A stretch of DNA of 64,000 nucleotides, from contig NZ_CP021780.1 in the NCBI RefSeq assembly GCF_002192415.1, positions 1,240,001 to 1,304,000 on the forward strand, read 5' to 3'. Below are positions 43,084 to 52,962 of this stretch, piece after piece. This stretch comes from Paenibacillus donghaensis. Its GTDB lineage: Bacteria; Bacillota; Bacilli; Paenibacillales; Paenibacillaceae. Every line of letters starts with the position of its first letter. Positions within the stretch are counted from its first letter, which is position 1. The position numbers and the translations under genes are program-made. The notes beneath the pieces are model-generated. The model saw only the letters and a program-made list of their open reading frames with translations, was not told the origin of the DNA and ran no database searches.

Positions 43084-43167
43084 GGACAACCAGCTCCTTT
43101 GCCGGGCCTTTTCCCATCAGGCAGGGCACCGGTATAGTCTATGGTTTTTATTGTACCATGAACAGGT

Positions 43168-43671
43168 TCAACTGCGGCTGTGCGGCGTGATTTCTACCCA
43201 GATCTGCAGCACGCCTTCCATAACAAGCATCGTTCGGATCCTCACGGCATATTCCTTCTCCCGCACAAAGTACAGTTTGCCGTCCAGCAGAAGACGGGCC
43301 AGCTTGCCGTCAGTATCAATATCGAACATGCTGCGGCCGCGCATCGGCTCAAGGTCAGTGCCCATTTCGGAGAGGATCATCTTCAGCGTGACCGGGTCCA
43401 GGGCAGTCGCGCCTTCCTTGGGCTTGCTTTCTTCGGCTCGGATCTTGATCTCACGGATCACGGTGGACGTATTCTTATATTTTTTGAGTGTAACAATATC
43501 CTTCTGGTACTGCTCAATTTGTACGCGCAGATCTTGGTTGTTCAGCCAGAGCACATTATAGCCCAGGTGAAAAATCGCATTGTACACGACACAGCCAGCA
43601 ACCATCCCCAGCACGAATACAGCAGAAATTTGGGAGAAGCGGCGAAAGCGCCGGAAGGGTGGAATCCTCAT
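43168..43671 (-). CDS. ytrI: YtrI-like sporulation membrane protein
   Basis: The 167-aa protein has a basic start (RIPPFRRFRRF), one membrane segment (ISAVFVLGMVAGCVVYNAIF) and an external coiled segment (NQDLRVQIEQYQKDIVTLKK) followed by a small beta domain, the YtrI layout. In B. subtilis ytrI and ytrH are sigma-E-dependent sporulation genes. Here it starts 6 nt after the ytrH stop with GGGGG upstream, so the two are cotranscribed. nrnA, which lies between ytpI and ytrI in B. subtilis, is absent. Confidence 0.85.
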   Translation of the reverse strand: MRIPPFRRFRRFSQISAVFVLGMVAGCVVYNAIFHLGYNVLWLNNQDLRVQIEQYQKDIVTLKKYKNTSTVIREIKIRAEESKPKEGATALDPVTLKMILSEMGTDLEPMRGRSMFDIDTDGKLARLLLDGKLYFVREKEYAVRIRTMLVMEGVLQIWVEITPHSRS

Positions 43672-43677
43672 GGTCCG

Positions 43678-44001
43678 TTACCCCCTGCCGCAGACCCACT
43701 TGACCAGTTCACTGCCCATATGGGCGCCAAGGAAGGCGAAGACGAGATACAGGATTTGTTTGATGGCGGGCGAAAGATTGCCTCCGATCATATTGCTTTC
43801 GATCACTCGCATCGGGTCTATGGTCCCGCCGACCGCGGCGGCAAGTGCCCAGATTTTGATCCGGTCAGCCACATCCAGCATGGTCTGCGTGGGCGGCTGG
43901 AGGGAGACGACGGCACCGATTCCGCCCAGCATGGCCCCTCCCAGCACAATGCCGCAAGCAATGAAGAAGTCAAGTACAGCCTTGCTCAGAAAAATACTCA
44001 C
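43678..44001 (-). CDS. ytrH: YtrH-like sporulation membrane protein
   Basis: The 107-aa protein is mostly hydrophobic: SIFLSKAVLDFFIACGIVLG, then GGIGAVVSL, a conserved GGTIDPMRVIESN loop and AIKQILYLVFAFLGAHMGSE. It matches YtrH, a mother-cell membrane protein needed for efficient sporulation. The GTG at 44001 has AAAGGAGTG 7 nt upstream; the ATG at 44055 has no such support and would add an unrelated charged stretch. It is divergent from dnaE. Confidence 0.87.
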   Translation of the reverse strand: MSIFLSKAVLDFFIACGIVLGGAMLGGIGAVVSLQPPTQTMLDVADRIKIWALAAAVGGTIDPMRVIESNMIGGNLSPAIKQILYLVFAFLGAHMGSELVKWVCGRG

Positions 44002-44148
44002 AAATAAACACTCCTTTCCGGACAGGAGCCCTGCATAGCGCGGCCTGTCCTCCATGCGCTTAATCCATTCTATGGGCGAGTCCCCCTTTAATATGATAAA
44101 ATAGTTTCATCTTATAAATGATTGTGTCTGTAGAGAGGAAGTGGAAGG

Positions 44149-47100
44149 ATGAGCCCTTTCGTGCATTTGCATGTGCACAGCGAATACAGTTTACTGGACG
44201 GGGCGGCGCGCATTACCGATCTCGTGCGCCGGGCCGGCGAATACGGCATGAAATCGCTGGCGCTTACGGATCATGGAGTGATGTACGGGGCGATCCCTTT
44301 TTATAAAGCCTGCCAGGCGCAGGGCATTAAGCCGATTATTGGCTGCGAGGCCTACATGACCTCCGGCTCGCGCCGCGAGCGGGGCAGCCGTAAGGATCAG
44401 CCGATCTACCATCTGATCCTGCTCGTCAAGAATGAAACCGGCTACAAGAACCTGATGAAGCTGGTCTCCATCGGCCATCTGGAAGGCCAGCATTACAAGC
44501 CGCGGATTGATATGGAGGTGCTTGCCGAATATGCCGAGGGTATTGTCTGCCTCAGCGCCTGTCTGGGCGGCGAGGTGCCGCAGCATCTGCTGCACGGCCG
44601 GGAGGCGGAAGCCCGCAAGGCGGCTCTGCGCTATAAGGAAATCTTCGGCCCGGATTTCTATCTGGAGCTGCAGGATCACGGCATGGCGGAGCAGAAGCGG
44701 GTCAATCCGCAGCTGATCGCGCTTGCTGCCGAACTCGACATTCCGCTGGTGGCGACCAATGACGTGCATTATCTGCAGCGGCAGGATGCCGAGGTCCAGG
44801 ATGTGCTGATCTGTATTGGAACCGGCAAGACGGTGGACGATGAAGACCGCCTCAAGATGGCCTCGGAGCAGCTGTTCTTCAAGAGTGGTGCAGAAATGGC
44901 GGCGCTGTTCCCGCATGTGCCGGAGGCGCTGGAGAATACCGTGCGGATTGCCGAGAAATGCAATCTGGAGCTGACATTCGGCAATCACATTCTGCCGGCC
45001 TATTCGCCGCTGCCGGAGCAGCAGAGTTCTGCCGCCTACCTGCGGCAGCTCTGCCACGCCGGGCTGGAGCAGCGTTATGCCGGTACGCCGCGCTGGGAGT
45101 CGCCGGAGCAGCGCGAGGCAGCACAGCAGCGGCTTGAATATGAGCTGGGCGTGATTGAGACGATGGGCTTCTGCGATTATTTCCTGATTGTCTGGGATTT
45201 CATCGCCTATGCCCATCGGATGGATATTGCCGTCGGCCCGGGCCGCGGCTCCTCCGCAGGCAGTCTCACGGCGTATTCGCTGCGGATTACCGATGTGGAC
45301 CCGCTGAGATATAATCTGCTGTTCGAGCGGTTCCTGAACCCGGAGCGGATCACCATGCCCGATATCGATATTGACTTCAGCGATGAACGGCGTGAAGAGG
45401 TGATCCAGTATGTTGTGGATAAATACGGCAAGGAGCATGTGGCGCAGATTATTACCTTCGGCACCATGGCTGCCCGTGCCGCAGTGCGCGATGTGGGACG
45501 GGCGCTGAACCTGCCCTACAACGAGGTGGACAAGGCGGCCAAGCTGATTCCAGCCCAACTGGGAATCAGCATCGCCAAAGCGCTGGAAGCGACGCCTGAG
45601 CTGAAGTCACTCTATGAGACCAGCCCCAAGATCAAGGGACTGCTGGACATGGCAATGAAGGTGGAGGGCATGCCGCGGCATGCTTCAACCCATGCTGCCG
45701 GAATCGTGATCTCCAAAGGGCCGCTGACCGATGCCGTGCCGCTGCAGGCCGGCAATGAGAGCACGGTTCTGACCCAGTATTCGATGGAGCATCTGGAGAG
45801 TGTCGGGCTGCTGAAGATGGATTTCCTCGGTCTGCGCACATTGTCGATTATCGAACGCTGTCTGCAGTCCATCCGGGAGATGAACGGCACGGTGCCTGAT
45901 TTCCGGCTGATTCCCGATAATGACGAGCTGACCTATCGGATGCTTAGCGCGGGCGAGACCGCAGGCGTGTTCCAGATGGAATCCTCCGGTGTCCGTCGGG
46001 TGCTGAAGGACCTCAGGCCAACCGGCTTCGAGGATATCGTCTCTGTGGTGGCCTTGTACCGTCCGGGTCCGATGGAGTTTATCCCCAAATATATCGGAGG
46101 CAAACACGGCCAATTCGAGGTGGTCTATCCGCATCCCGATCTGGAGCCGATTCTGGCCGACACCTACGGGATTATCGTCTATCAGGAGCAGATTATGCAG
46201 ATCGCCTCGCTGATGGCCGGGTTCTCGCTCGGTGAATCTGACCTGCTGCGCCGCGCCGTGTCCAAGAAGAAACGCGAGACGCTCGACAAGGAGCGGAGCC
46301 ACTTCGTGGAGGGCAGCCTGCAGCAGGGCTACAGTGAGCAGGATGCGAACGCAGTCTATGATATGATCGTGCGGTTCGCCGATTACGGCTTTCCGCGCGC
46401 CCATGCGGCCGCCTATGGCGTGCTGGCCTTCCAGACCGCCTACCTGAAGGCGCATTACCCGGTGCAGTTCACGGCGGCGATGCTGACCGCTGTCATGGGC
46501 AACCACCGCAAGGTGGCGGAGTATGTGCTGGAATGCCGCCGCACAGGCATCGGCGTATTGCCGCCGGACGTCAATGAGAGCGGCGTGCTGTTCACGCCGG
46601 TTCCCGGCGAAGGGTCGGCAGGCCATATCCGTTTCGGCTTGGCGGCTGTCAAGAATGTCGGTACGCTTGCCGTAGAGAACATCATAGCCGAGCGCAAGGC
46701 GCGCCCATTCGACAGCTTGCTCGATTTCTGTCGGCGGGTAGACCTGCGCGTCTGCAACAAGCGGGTGGTGGAATCGCTCCTGCAGGCCGGAGCCTTCGAC
46801 GGGCTGCCCGGCCACCGCGCACAGCTGCTGGCGATGCTGGACGAGACGGTGGAGGCGGCGCTGAAATGGCGCAAGGAGCGCGATGAGCTGCAGATCCAGC
46901 TGTTCGATGATCTGGTGGAGACCCCGAACTGGGAGATCCGCTACCCGGATATCCCGCGGTTCACGGTAGGTCAGCAGCTTGAGCTGGAACGCGAGCTGCT
47001 GGGCCTGTACCTGTCGGGGCACCCGCTGGACGACAGCGCGGAGCTGCTGGAGGAGCCGGGCATGCAGCGGCTGATGGATCTTGGCGAGGCGCTGGATGAG

Positions 47101-47844
47101 AGCCAGACCGTGACAGCGGGCATGGTCGTGTCCGTCAAGGAGATCACGACCAAAGCCGGCAAGGCGATGGCTTTTGTGCAGTGGGAGGACCAGATCGAGC
47201 GCTGCGAGGTCGTGCTGTTCCCCGAGGTGTGGAAGCGGAGCCGCACCCTGATTGAGAAGGGCGCGCTGCTGGCCCTGCGCGCCAAGGTGCAGCACGAAGA
47301 CGAAGGCTTCAAGCTGCTCGCCGAGGAAGTGGCGCCGCTGGCTGCGGACACGCTGCGCAGCCTGCTGCAGCGCCGCAGCGCGGCTGCCGCCCGGCCGCAG
47401 GGCGCGGGCCGGGCGGCGCCGGGTGCAGGCGCGCCGCAAGGCGCAGCGCCTGCTGCCCGCGCCGCCGGGGCCGGTGCCCGCGGCCCCGCAAGAGCGGCAG
47501 GCGGCGCTAACGCGCCTGCCGCAGGCACCCCGAAGCCGCCGGCACCGCCCGCGGCCTCGGGGCCAGGCAGCCCGGCGCCTGCGGGAGCCGGGCCGGACCG
47601 ATCCGCCGCCGGCACTGCCCAGCGGCTATTCATCAAGATCACGCCGGCCTCCGAGAATCCGGCGCTGCTCTCCCGGCTGCAGGAGCTGCTGCAGGCAGAG
47701 CCGGGCCCGGTGCCCGTCCTGCTCTTCTATGAGCGGGGCCAGCGGCTGCTGGCACTCAGCGACAGCTACCGGATCAAGCCCTCAGAGACTCTGCTGGCCG
47801 ACATTGAAGCTATGCTGGGAGCAGGCACAGCAAGAATAAAATAA
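44149..47844 (+). CDS. dnaE: DNA polymerase III subunit alpha (DnaE)
   Basis: The 1231-aa protein is the DnaE-type replicative polymerase that in Firmicutes works with PolC, mainly extending primers on the lagging strand. The PHP domain opens with FVHLHVHSEYSLLDGAARI. The polymerase catalytic aspartates lie in MPDIDIDFSDERREE (near residues 403-417). The fingers, tandem HhH region and OB fold (TAGMVVSVKEITTKAGKAMA, near 985) follow. Between about residues 1080 and 1160 there is a long alanine/proline/glycine-rich insert, followed by a short folded end (RLFIKITPASENPALLSRLQ). B. subtilis DnaE is about 1115 residues, so the insert explains the extra length. GGAAGTGGAAGG precedes the ATG. Confidence 0.96.
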   Translation: MSPFVHLHVHSEYSLLDGAARITDLVRRAGEYGMKSLALTDHGVMYGAIPFYKACQAQGIKPIIGCEAYMTSGSRRERGSRKDQPIYHLILLVKNETGYKNLMKLVSIGHLEGQHYKPRIDMEVLAEYAEGIVCLSACLGGEVPQHLLHGREAEARKAALRYKEIFGPDFYLELQDHGMAEQKRVNPQLIALAAELDIPLVATNDVHYLQRQDAEVQDVLICIGTGKTVDDEDRLKMASEQLFFKSGAEMAALFPHVPEALENTVRIAEKCNLELTFGNHILPAYSPLPEQQSSAAYLRQLCHAGLEQRYAGTPRWESPEQREAAQQRLEYELGVIETMGFCDYFLIVWDFIAYAHRMDIAVGPGRGSSAGSLTAYSLRITDVDPLRYNLLFERFLNPERITMPDIDIDFSDERREEVIQYVVDKYGKEHVAQIITFGTMAARAAVRDVGRALNLPYNEVDKAAKLIPAQLGISIAKALEATPELKSLYETSPKIKGLLDMAMKVEGMPRHASTHAAGIVISKGPLTDAVPLQAGNESTVLTQYSMEHLESVGLLKMDFLGLRTLSIIERCLQSIREMNGTVPDFRLIPDNDELTYRMLSAGETAGVFQMESSGVRRVLKDLRPTGFEDIVSVVALYRPGPMEFIPKYIGGKHGQFEVVYPHPDLEPILADTYGIIVYQEQIMQIASLMAGFSLGESDLLRRAVSKKKRETLDKERSHFVEGSLQQGYSEQDANAVYDMIVRFADYGFPRAHAAAYGVLAFQTAYLKAHYPVQFTAAMLTAVMGNHRKVAEYVLECRRTGIGVLPPDVNESGVLFTPVPGEGSAGHIRFGLAAVKNVGTLAVENIIAERKARPFDSLLDFCRRVDLRVCNKRVVESLLQAGAFDGLPGHRAQLLAMLDETVEAALKWRKERDELQIQLFDDLVETPNWEIRYPDIPRFTVGQQLELERELLGLYLSGHPLDDSAELLEEPGMQRLMDLGEALDESQTVTAGMVVSVKEITTKAGKAMAFVQWEDQIERCEVVLFPEVWKRSRTLIEKGALLALRAKVQHEDEGFKLLAEEVAPLAADTLRSLLQRRSAAAARPQGAGRAAPGAGAPQGAAPAARAAGAGARGPARAAGGANAPAAGTPKPPAPPAASGPGSPAPAGAGPDRSAAGTAQRLFIKITPASENPALLSRLQELLQAEPGPVPVLLFYERGQRLLALSDSYRIKPSETLLADIEAMLGAGTARIK

Positions 47845-47917
47845 GAACAATTCCCACCCCTTCCGCATACATTAGGAAACCACAGGCACTTCCTGTGCGG
47901 AAAGGGGAAATATCATC

Positions 47918-48418
47918 ATGTCCTATCAAATGGCAGCAGACATGCTGAAGCGCAGGGGCGTAACACTTGCATCAATCGCCAAAATTGTATATATTCTGCA
48001 ATCGGTATATTATCCGGGTCTGACGGAGGAAGAATGTGTATCCAGCGTCAAGTCCGTTCTCGGCAAAAGAGAGGTGCAGTACACGCTGCTGACCGGCATC
48101 GCACTGGATGAGCTGGCTGAGAAGAAGCTTCTGCCGCAGCCGCTGCAGGCGGTGATGGAAGCGGATGAGTCGCTCTACGGGGTGGACGAGACTCTGGCGC
48201 TTGGCATTACGAGCATCTACGGGATGATCGGGCTGACCGGCTTCGGTTATCTGGACAAAATAAAGCTCGGCGTCATCGGGGAGCTGAACGATGACAAAAA
48301 CGGGATTCACGTGTTTCTAGATGACCTGGTGGCAGGTATTGCCGCTGCGGCTTCAGCCAGAATCGCCCACAGGCATGAAGGGGCAAACGTCTATCCGCAT
48401 GTCACCGGTACGGAATAA
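47918..48418 (+). CDS. PgpA/YutG-family protein
   Basis: The 166-aa protein resembles the soluble YutG-type branch of the PgpA family: LKRRGVTLASIAKIVYILQS, then CVSSVKSVLGKREVQYTLLT, YGVDETLALGITSIYGMIGL and HVFLDDLVAGIAAAA. PgpA hydrolyses phosphatidylglycerophosphate to phosphatidylglycerol; the aspartate and histidine clusters around GVDE and FLDD fit metal binding. No strong membrane segment is present, unlike classical PgpA, so its substrate is uncertain. GGAAAGGGG lies before the ATG. Confidence 0.8.
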   Translation: MSYQMAADMLKRRGVTLASIAKIVYILQSVYYPGLTEEECVSSVKSVLGKREVQYTLLTGIALDELAEKKLLPQPLQAVMEADESLYGVDETLALGITSIYGMIGLTGFGYLDKIKLGVIGELNDDKNGIHVFLDDLVAGIAAAASARIAHRHEGANVYPHVTGTE

Positions 48419-48567
48419 TTAAACGCCTTGCGATTCCATGGTGGCGGCTGTCCCTGGTCTTGCTTTCTTCGCCCATCTCCTGTTGCGGGAAAAAAGAAAA
48501 CTGTGTTATCATGATTCCATTATACGGGATACGGCTGGGAATTAAGACAGGGGAGGCCTTGCACGGC

Positions 48568-48756
48568 ATGTGGACGGTAATTTACATTGCGCCGACCGCC
48601 CGAGTGGCGGATATGATTCAGAGCAAGCTGACAGAAGAAGGTTTTCTTGTGAAGTGCCGTCCCATCAATATGTCCAAGCAGCAGTTTGAAATTCTGGTGC
48701 CCTCCGGCGAGCTAGAGGAAGTGCAGGAAGTTCTGAATCTGATTCTGCATCCCTGA
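48568..48756 (+). CDS. DUF2007-like small protein
   Basis: The 62-aa protein has the pattern WTVIYIAPTARVADMIQSKL, then TEEGFLVKCRP and FEILVPSGELEEVQEVLNLI, a small alpha/beta fold like the DUF2007 or putative signal-transducing family. GGGGAGG lies 11 nt before the ATG at 48568; the longer frame starting at 48460 is not supported. It precedes accD by 77 nt in the same direction. Its role is unknown. Confidence 0.65.
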   Translation: MWTVIYIAPTARVADMIQSKLTEEGFLVKCRPINMSKQQFEILVPSGELEEVQEVLNLILHP

Positions 48757-48833
48757 GGGCTGTTAAGAAAGAGAGTAGTCATAACAGCGGCAAGCTGCTA
48801 TATACGCAAATAAACGGCTGAAGAGGTGCGGTT

Positions 48834-49736
48834 GTGTTCAAAGATTTATTTCAGAAGAAACGGAAATACGCGACTATTCCTTCAGAGCGTCTGGAGCGGA
48901 ACGGCGGCGTACCGGTGGAAGGGGAACGCCCCAAACGGGAGATTCCTGAAGGTTTGATGAGCAAGTGCAATAAATGCGGAACGATCCAGTACAGCAAGGA
49001 GCTGGAGAAACATCTGAAAGTCTGTCCTTCCTGCGGGTATCATATGCGGCTGAATGCAGTGGAGCGGATTGCGATCACCCTTGATCCCGAAAGCTTCATT
49101 GAGTTTGACGGCGGCATGAGCTCCGTTGATCCGCTGCAGTTCCCCGGCTATGCCTCCAAGCTGGAGCAGCAGCAGCTGAAGACCGGCCAGACGGACGCTG
49201 TAATCACAGGCCAGGGGACGATTGGCGGTTATCCGGTAATTGTTGCTGTAATGAATTTTGAATTTTTCTCTGGCAGTATGGGCTCGGTGGTCGGAGAGAA
49301 GATTACCCGTGCCATCGAAGAAGCAACGGAGCGAAAGCTGCCGCTGCTCATCTTCTCCACCTCCGGCGGAGCAAGAATGCAGGAGAGTATTCTAAGTCTG
49401 ATGCAGATGGCCAAGACCAGCGCGGCTCTTGCCCGGTTTGGCGAAGCAGGAGGGCTGTACCTGTCCATCATTACTGACCCGACAACCGGCGGCGTATCGG
49501 CCAGCTTCGCGAGCCTGGGCGATATCATTATCGCAGAGCCCGGAGCGGTCTTTGGTTTCGCTGGACGGATCGTAATTGAGCAGACGATCCGGCAGAAGCT
49601 GCCGGATGATTTCCAGACGGCAGAATTTAATATGCAGCACGGCCAGCTGGATATGGTGGTGCACCGTAAGGAAATGCGGTCAACGCTTGCGAAGCTGCTG
49701 GAGCTGCATGCACCGAATGAGAAAGGGGGCGTGTAA
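48834..49736 (+). CDS. accD: Acetyl-CoA carboxylase carboxyltransferase subunit beta
   Basis: The 300-aa subunit pairs with AccA to move CO2 from carboxybiotin to acetyl-CoA, giving malonyl-CoA for fatty acid synthesis. The N-terminal zinc ribbon is clear ([20 protein letters not shown] and the second CxxC in CPSCGYH, residues 44-66). The crotonase-like core carries [20 protein letters not shown], then [12 protein letters not shown] and [21 protein letters not shown] start follows GAGGTG. accA starts 2 nt after its stop, as an operon. Confidence 0.96.
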   Translation: MFKDLFQKKRKYATIPSERLERNGGVPVEGERPKREIPEGLMSKCNKCGTIQYSKELEKHLKVCPSCGYHMRLNAVERIAITLDPESFIEFDGGMSSVDPLQFPGYASKLEQQQLKTGQTDAVITGQGTIGGYPVIVAVMNFEFFSGSMGSVVGEKITRAIEEATERKLPLLIFSTSGGARMQESILSLMQMAKTSAALARFGEAGGLYLSIITDPTTGGVSASFASLGDIIIAEPGAVFGFAGRIVIEQTIRQKLPDDFQTAEFNMQHGQLDMVVHRKEMRSTLAKLLELHAPNEKGGV

Positions 49737-49737
49737 G

Positions 49738-50736
49738 ATGGCAGGGGAATTGCCTTTTGAAATGCCTCTGGTGGAAATGCGCAAGAAGATTGCCGAACTG
49801 AAGCAGTTCGGCGAAGAGAAGGGGATCGATTTCAGCGATGAAGTCGCGCGGCTGGAGGAGCGCTACCGGGTGCTGGAGGAAGAGGTATACTCCAATATCT
49901 CCCCCTCGCAGAAGATGCATCTGGCCCGTCATCAGGGGCGCCCGACATCGATGGATCTGATGGAGCTGATCTTCACCGATTTCATCGAGCTGCATGGCGA
50001 CCGGATGTATGGAGATGATCTGGCCGTGGTAGGCGGAATCGGCAAGCTGAACGGGATTCCTGTAACCGTCATTGGCCAGCAGCGCGGCAAGGACACCAAG
50101 GAGAACATTCTGCGGTTCTTTGGCAGCGCGCACCCTGAAGGCTTCCGCAAGGCGCTGCGTCTGATGCAGCAGGCGGACAAGTTCAACCGTCCGGTCATTA
50201 CCTTCGTAGACACCAAAGGGGCTTATCCCGGCAATACCGCCGAGGAGAGAGGCCAGTCCGAAGCGATCGCACGCAATCTGCGGGATATGTCCCAGCTGGG
50301 CGTTCCCGTCATTTGTGTCGTGATCGGCGAAGGCGGCAGCGGCGGGGCATTGGCGCTGGCTGTCGGCAACCGGGTCCTGATGCTGGAGCATGCGATCTAT
50401 TCGGCCATCTCTCCGAACGGTGCGGCTTCGATACTCTGGAAGGATGCCTCCAAGGCCGATCAGGCCGCTGAAGCGATGAAGATTACGGCCGATGATCTGC
50501 TTGGTATGGAAGTGATCGAGGAGATTGTTGCCGAGCCGAAGGGCGGCGCGCACCGGGACTATGAGGCTACAGCCTCAAGCATCAAGGATGCGCTGTGGCG
50601 CCATTTGCAGGAGCTGTCAGAGCTGGATGCAGAAATGCTCAAAGAGGACAGGTACCGCAAATTCCGCAAAATCGGCGAGTATGCCGAGCAGCAGGAGCAA
50701 ATTCTGCCGGAAGAGCAAGAGCTGACGGTGGACTAA
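49738..50736 (+). CDS. accA: Acetyl-CoA carboxylase carboxyltransferase subunit alpha
   Basis: The 332-aa subunit completes the carboxyltransferase. It begins AGELPFEMPLVEMRKKIAEL and holds the helical N-terminus followed by the crotonase core with GRPTSMDLMELIFTDFIELH, then TFVDTKGAYPGNTAEERGQS and GEGGSGGALALAVGNRVLM. AAAGGGGG lies just before the ATG at 49738. A terminator hairpin follows at about 50829. pfkA, which follows accA in B. subtilis, is not found before pyk. Confidence 0.96.
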   Translation: MAGELPFEMPLVEMRKKIAELKQFGEEKGIDFSDEVARLEERYRVLEEEVYSNISPSQKMHLARHQGRPTSMDLMELIFTDFIELHGDRMYGDDLAVVGGIGKLNGIPVTVIGQQRGKDTKENILRFFGSAHPEGFRKALRLMQQADKFNRPVITFVDTKGAYPGNTAEERGQSEAIARNLRDMSQLGVPVICVVIGEGGSGGALALAVGNRVLMLEHAIYSAISPNGAASILWKDASKADQAAEAMKITADDLLGMEVIEEIVAEPKGGAHRDYEATASSIKDALWRHLQELSELDAEMLKEDRYRKFRKIGEYAEQQEQILPEEQELTVD

Positions 50737-50828
50737 AGCATGTTTTGATTTGCACTTTAAGACATAAATGACTGCTGAACGGACAAGAAGCCTGCGAAGA
50801 CCGTTTTTACAATATATTCCTATGTGAT

Positions 50829-50862
50829 AATCCCGGACAAGCGCCGGGATTATTTTTATTTT
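50829..50862 (+). terminator. Terminator of the accDA unit
   Basis: ATCCCGG and CCGGGAT pair around ACAAGCG, followed by TATTTTTATTTT. Confidence 0.8.
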
Positions 50863-51065
50863 GAGCTGTATTTCAGAAAATTCGACGTATAATTACAGCG
50901 AAAAGACGCTATAACATTGATTTTGTGTCCGAGTTGCAGTAATATTCTTATTGGTGCAGAAAAAGGCGTGTGTGATTTTGTTCCTATTCAAGACGCAAGC
51001 CTTATAGTAGATTTTGTAGTTGGAAAAAGTGAGACAGAGAGAACGAAAAAACGGAGGAAAACCTA

Positions 51066-52490
51066 ATGCGGAAAAGTAAAATTGTATGTACAATCGGTCC
51101 TGCTAGTGAATCGTTGGAGAATATCAAAAAATTGATTTTGGCTGGTATGAATGTGGCCCGTCTGAATTTCTCCCACGGCGATTTCGAAGAGCATGGTGCA
51201 CGGATCAACACGATTCGTCAAGCATCCAAGGAACTGAACAAAACAGTTGCCATCCTGCTCGATACGAAAGGACCTGAGATTCGCACCGGCAAACTGGAAG
51301 TAGAACCTATTGAACTGGTTCAGGACGAGTATCTGACGCTGACTACGGAAGAGATTCTTGGCGATGCCAACCGTATCTCGATCACTTACAGCAACCTGCC
51401 TAACGACGTTCATGTTGGATCGACGATCCTGATTGATGACGGTCTCATCGGACTGACGGTAGTTGACATTCAAGGCACAGAAATCAAGACCCGTATCGTC
51501 AACGGCGGCACCATCAAGAGCAAGAAGGGTGTTAACGTTCCTGGAGTGGCTATCTCCCTGCCGGGTATTACGGAAAAAGACACCAACGATATCATCTTCG
51601 GGATTGAACAGGACATCGATTTTATCGCCGCTTCCTTCGTTCGCAAAGCCAGCGACGTTCAGGAAATCCGTGAATTGCTGGAGAAGCACAACGCTCCCCA
51701 CATTCAGATCATTTCCAAAATCGAAAACCAACAGGGTGTTGACAACCTTGATGAAATTTTGGCTGCATCCGACGGCCTGATGGTTGCCCGCGGCGACCTT
51801 GGTGTGGAAATTCCAGCTGAAGATGTGCCTTTGGCGCAGAAGCTGATGATCCAGAAATGTAATGTTGCAGGCAAACCGGTTATCACTGCTACGCAGATGC
51901 TGGATTCCATGCAGCGCAACCCGCGTCCTACCCGCGCTGAAGCGAGTGACGTAGCCAACGCTATCTTCGATGGTACCGATGCCATCATGCTGTCCGGAGA
52001 AACAGCTGCCGGTAAATATCCGGTGGAATCCGTTCTTACCATGTCCCGCATTGCTGAGAAAGCGGAATCTGCGCTGAACCACCGTGAAATCTTCATGAAG
52101 CAGCAGATCGCCCAGGAAACAACAGTGACAGAAGCGATCAGCCAGTCTGTTGCGATTTCTGCTCTGGACCTGAATGCGAAAGCAATCATCTCCTCGACAG
52201 TAACCGGACATACCGCGCGTGTAGTATCCAAATACCGTCCTAAGGCCCAGATCATTGCCGTAACGACTCAAGAAAGAACCATGCGTCAGCTGGCTCTGGT
52301 ATGGGGCGTAACTCCGGTTTACGGTCTGGAAGCTCACTCTACAGACGAATTGCTGGAAACAGCAATCAAAGGCGGCAAGGATTCCGGACTGGTTCAGGCC
52401 GGTGATCTGGTCGTGATTACTGCCGGTATCCCACTGGGACGTTCCGGTTCCACCAACCTGGTGAAAGTAAGCACGATCCCGCACGAATAG
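51066..52490 (+). CDS. pyk: Pyruvate kinase
   Basis: The 474-aa enzyme transfers phosphate from phosphoenolpyruvate to ADP in glycolysis. Family motifs are [20 protein letters not shown] at the start, [24 protein letters not shown], the active-site lysine region [20 protein letters not shown], and ARGDLGVEI. The C-terminal regulatory domain ends normally. It lacks the extra PEP-utiliser-like domain that makes the B. subtilis enzyme about 585 residues, as in E. coli-type enzymes. ACGGAGG precedes the ATG. It is transcribed alone, between two terminators. Confidence 0.96.
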   Translation: MRKSKIVCTIGPASESLENIKKLILAGMNVARLNFSHGDFEEHGARINTIRQASKELNKTVAILLDTKGPEIRTGKLEVEPIELVQDEYLTLTTEEILGDANRISITYSNLPNDVHVGSTILIDDGLIGLTVVDIQGTEIKTRIVNGGTIKSKKGVNVPGVAISLPGITEKDTNDIIFGIEQDIDFIAASFVRKASDVQEIRELLEKHNAPHIQIISKIENQQGVDNLDEILAASDGLMVARGDLGVEIPAEDVPLAQKLMIQKCNVAGKPVITATQMLDSMQRNPRPTRAEASDVANAIFDGTDAIMLSGETAAGKYPVESVLTMSRIAEKAESALNHREIFMKQQIAQETTVTEAISQSVAISALDLNAKAIISSTVTGHTARVVSKYRPKAQIIAVTTQERTMRQLALVWGVTPVYGLEAHSTDELLETAIKGGKDSGLVQAGDLVVITAGIPLGRSGSTNLVKVSTIPHE

Positions 52491-52524
52491 TACGACAGAC
52501 TTATTCATTACCGCAGTACCCCAC

Positions 52525-52555
52525 AAAGCAATGGTGATTTTGCCATTGCTTTTTG
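52525..52555 (+). terminator. Terminator of pyk
   Basis: AAAGCAATGG and CCATTGCTTT pair around TGATTTTG with a T-run. Confidence 0.85.
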
Positions 52556-52574
52556 TGTTTAACAGGATCTGGCA

Positions 52575-52823
52575 GTGAAGAAGAGCGCGGGACTGCTGGT
52601 GGTTGCAGGGCGTGCCGCAGCTTTTGGATATACCCGCTTCACACTGAAGGCGTCACCTCTGCGGCCAGGGCAGGAAGGCACGGCTACGGCGGCAGTATTC
52701 TGCAGCATGATTCCGCCCATGGGCGGCTTCAGCTTGGGACTGACGGCCATTGACCCGGCAGCAGCGGAAGCCCAGCCGAAGCCGCATTCGCGTGCCTGGC
52801 TGGTTTGGGATTTGTCCGTGTAA
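52575..52823 (+). CDS. Possible small protein, 82 aa
   Basis: A GTG-started frame of 82 codons begins KKSAGLLVVAGRAAAFGYTR and is followed by low-complexity alanine/proline-rich text. It lies directly after the pyk terminator with only a weak AGGA before it, and the opposite strand is equally open. GC-rich shadow coding is a fair alternative. It is listed only because the stretch otherwise holds no gene. Confidence 0.25.
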   Translation: MKKSAGLLVVAGRAAAFGYTRFTLKASPLRPGQEGTATAAVFCSMIPPMGGFSLGLTAIDPAAAEAQPKPHSRAWLVWDLSV

Positions 52824-52962
52824 CAACGGCCTTGACTGGCTAATCTCTGATTTCTATTCACTTGCCCACCGCCTTATCCAGTTATGATATAGTAGATGCG
52901 ATGATGGCAGGTTAAGGTATAGGTATTATGTAAAAAAGGAACGGAGAGGACTTATTGCATAC

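Noticed and set aside
45685..47439. 584-codon frame antisense to dnaE
   Set aside because: A GC-rich shadow of a strongly conserved gene; no start site or recognisable protein pattern.
51063..52526. 487-codon frame antisense to pyk
   Set aside because: Composition shadow: the sense strand encodes an unmistakable pyruvate kinase.
52559..52861. 100-codon leftward frame opposite the small post-pyk ORF
   Set aside because: No ribosome site or recognisable pattern, and the region is GC-rich.
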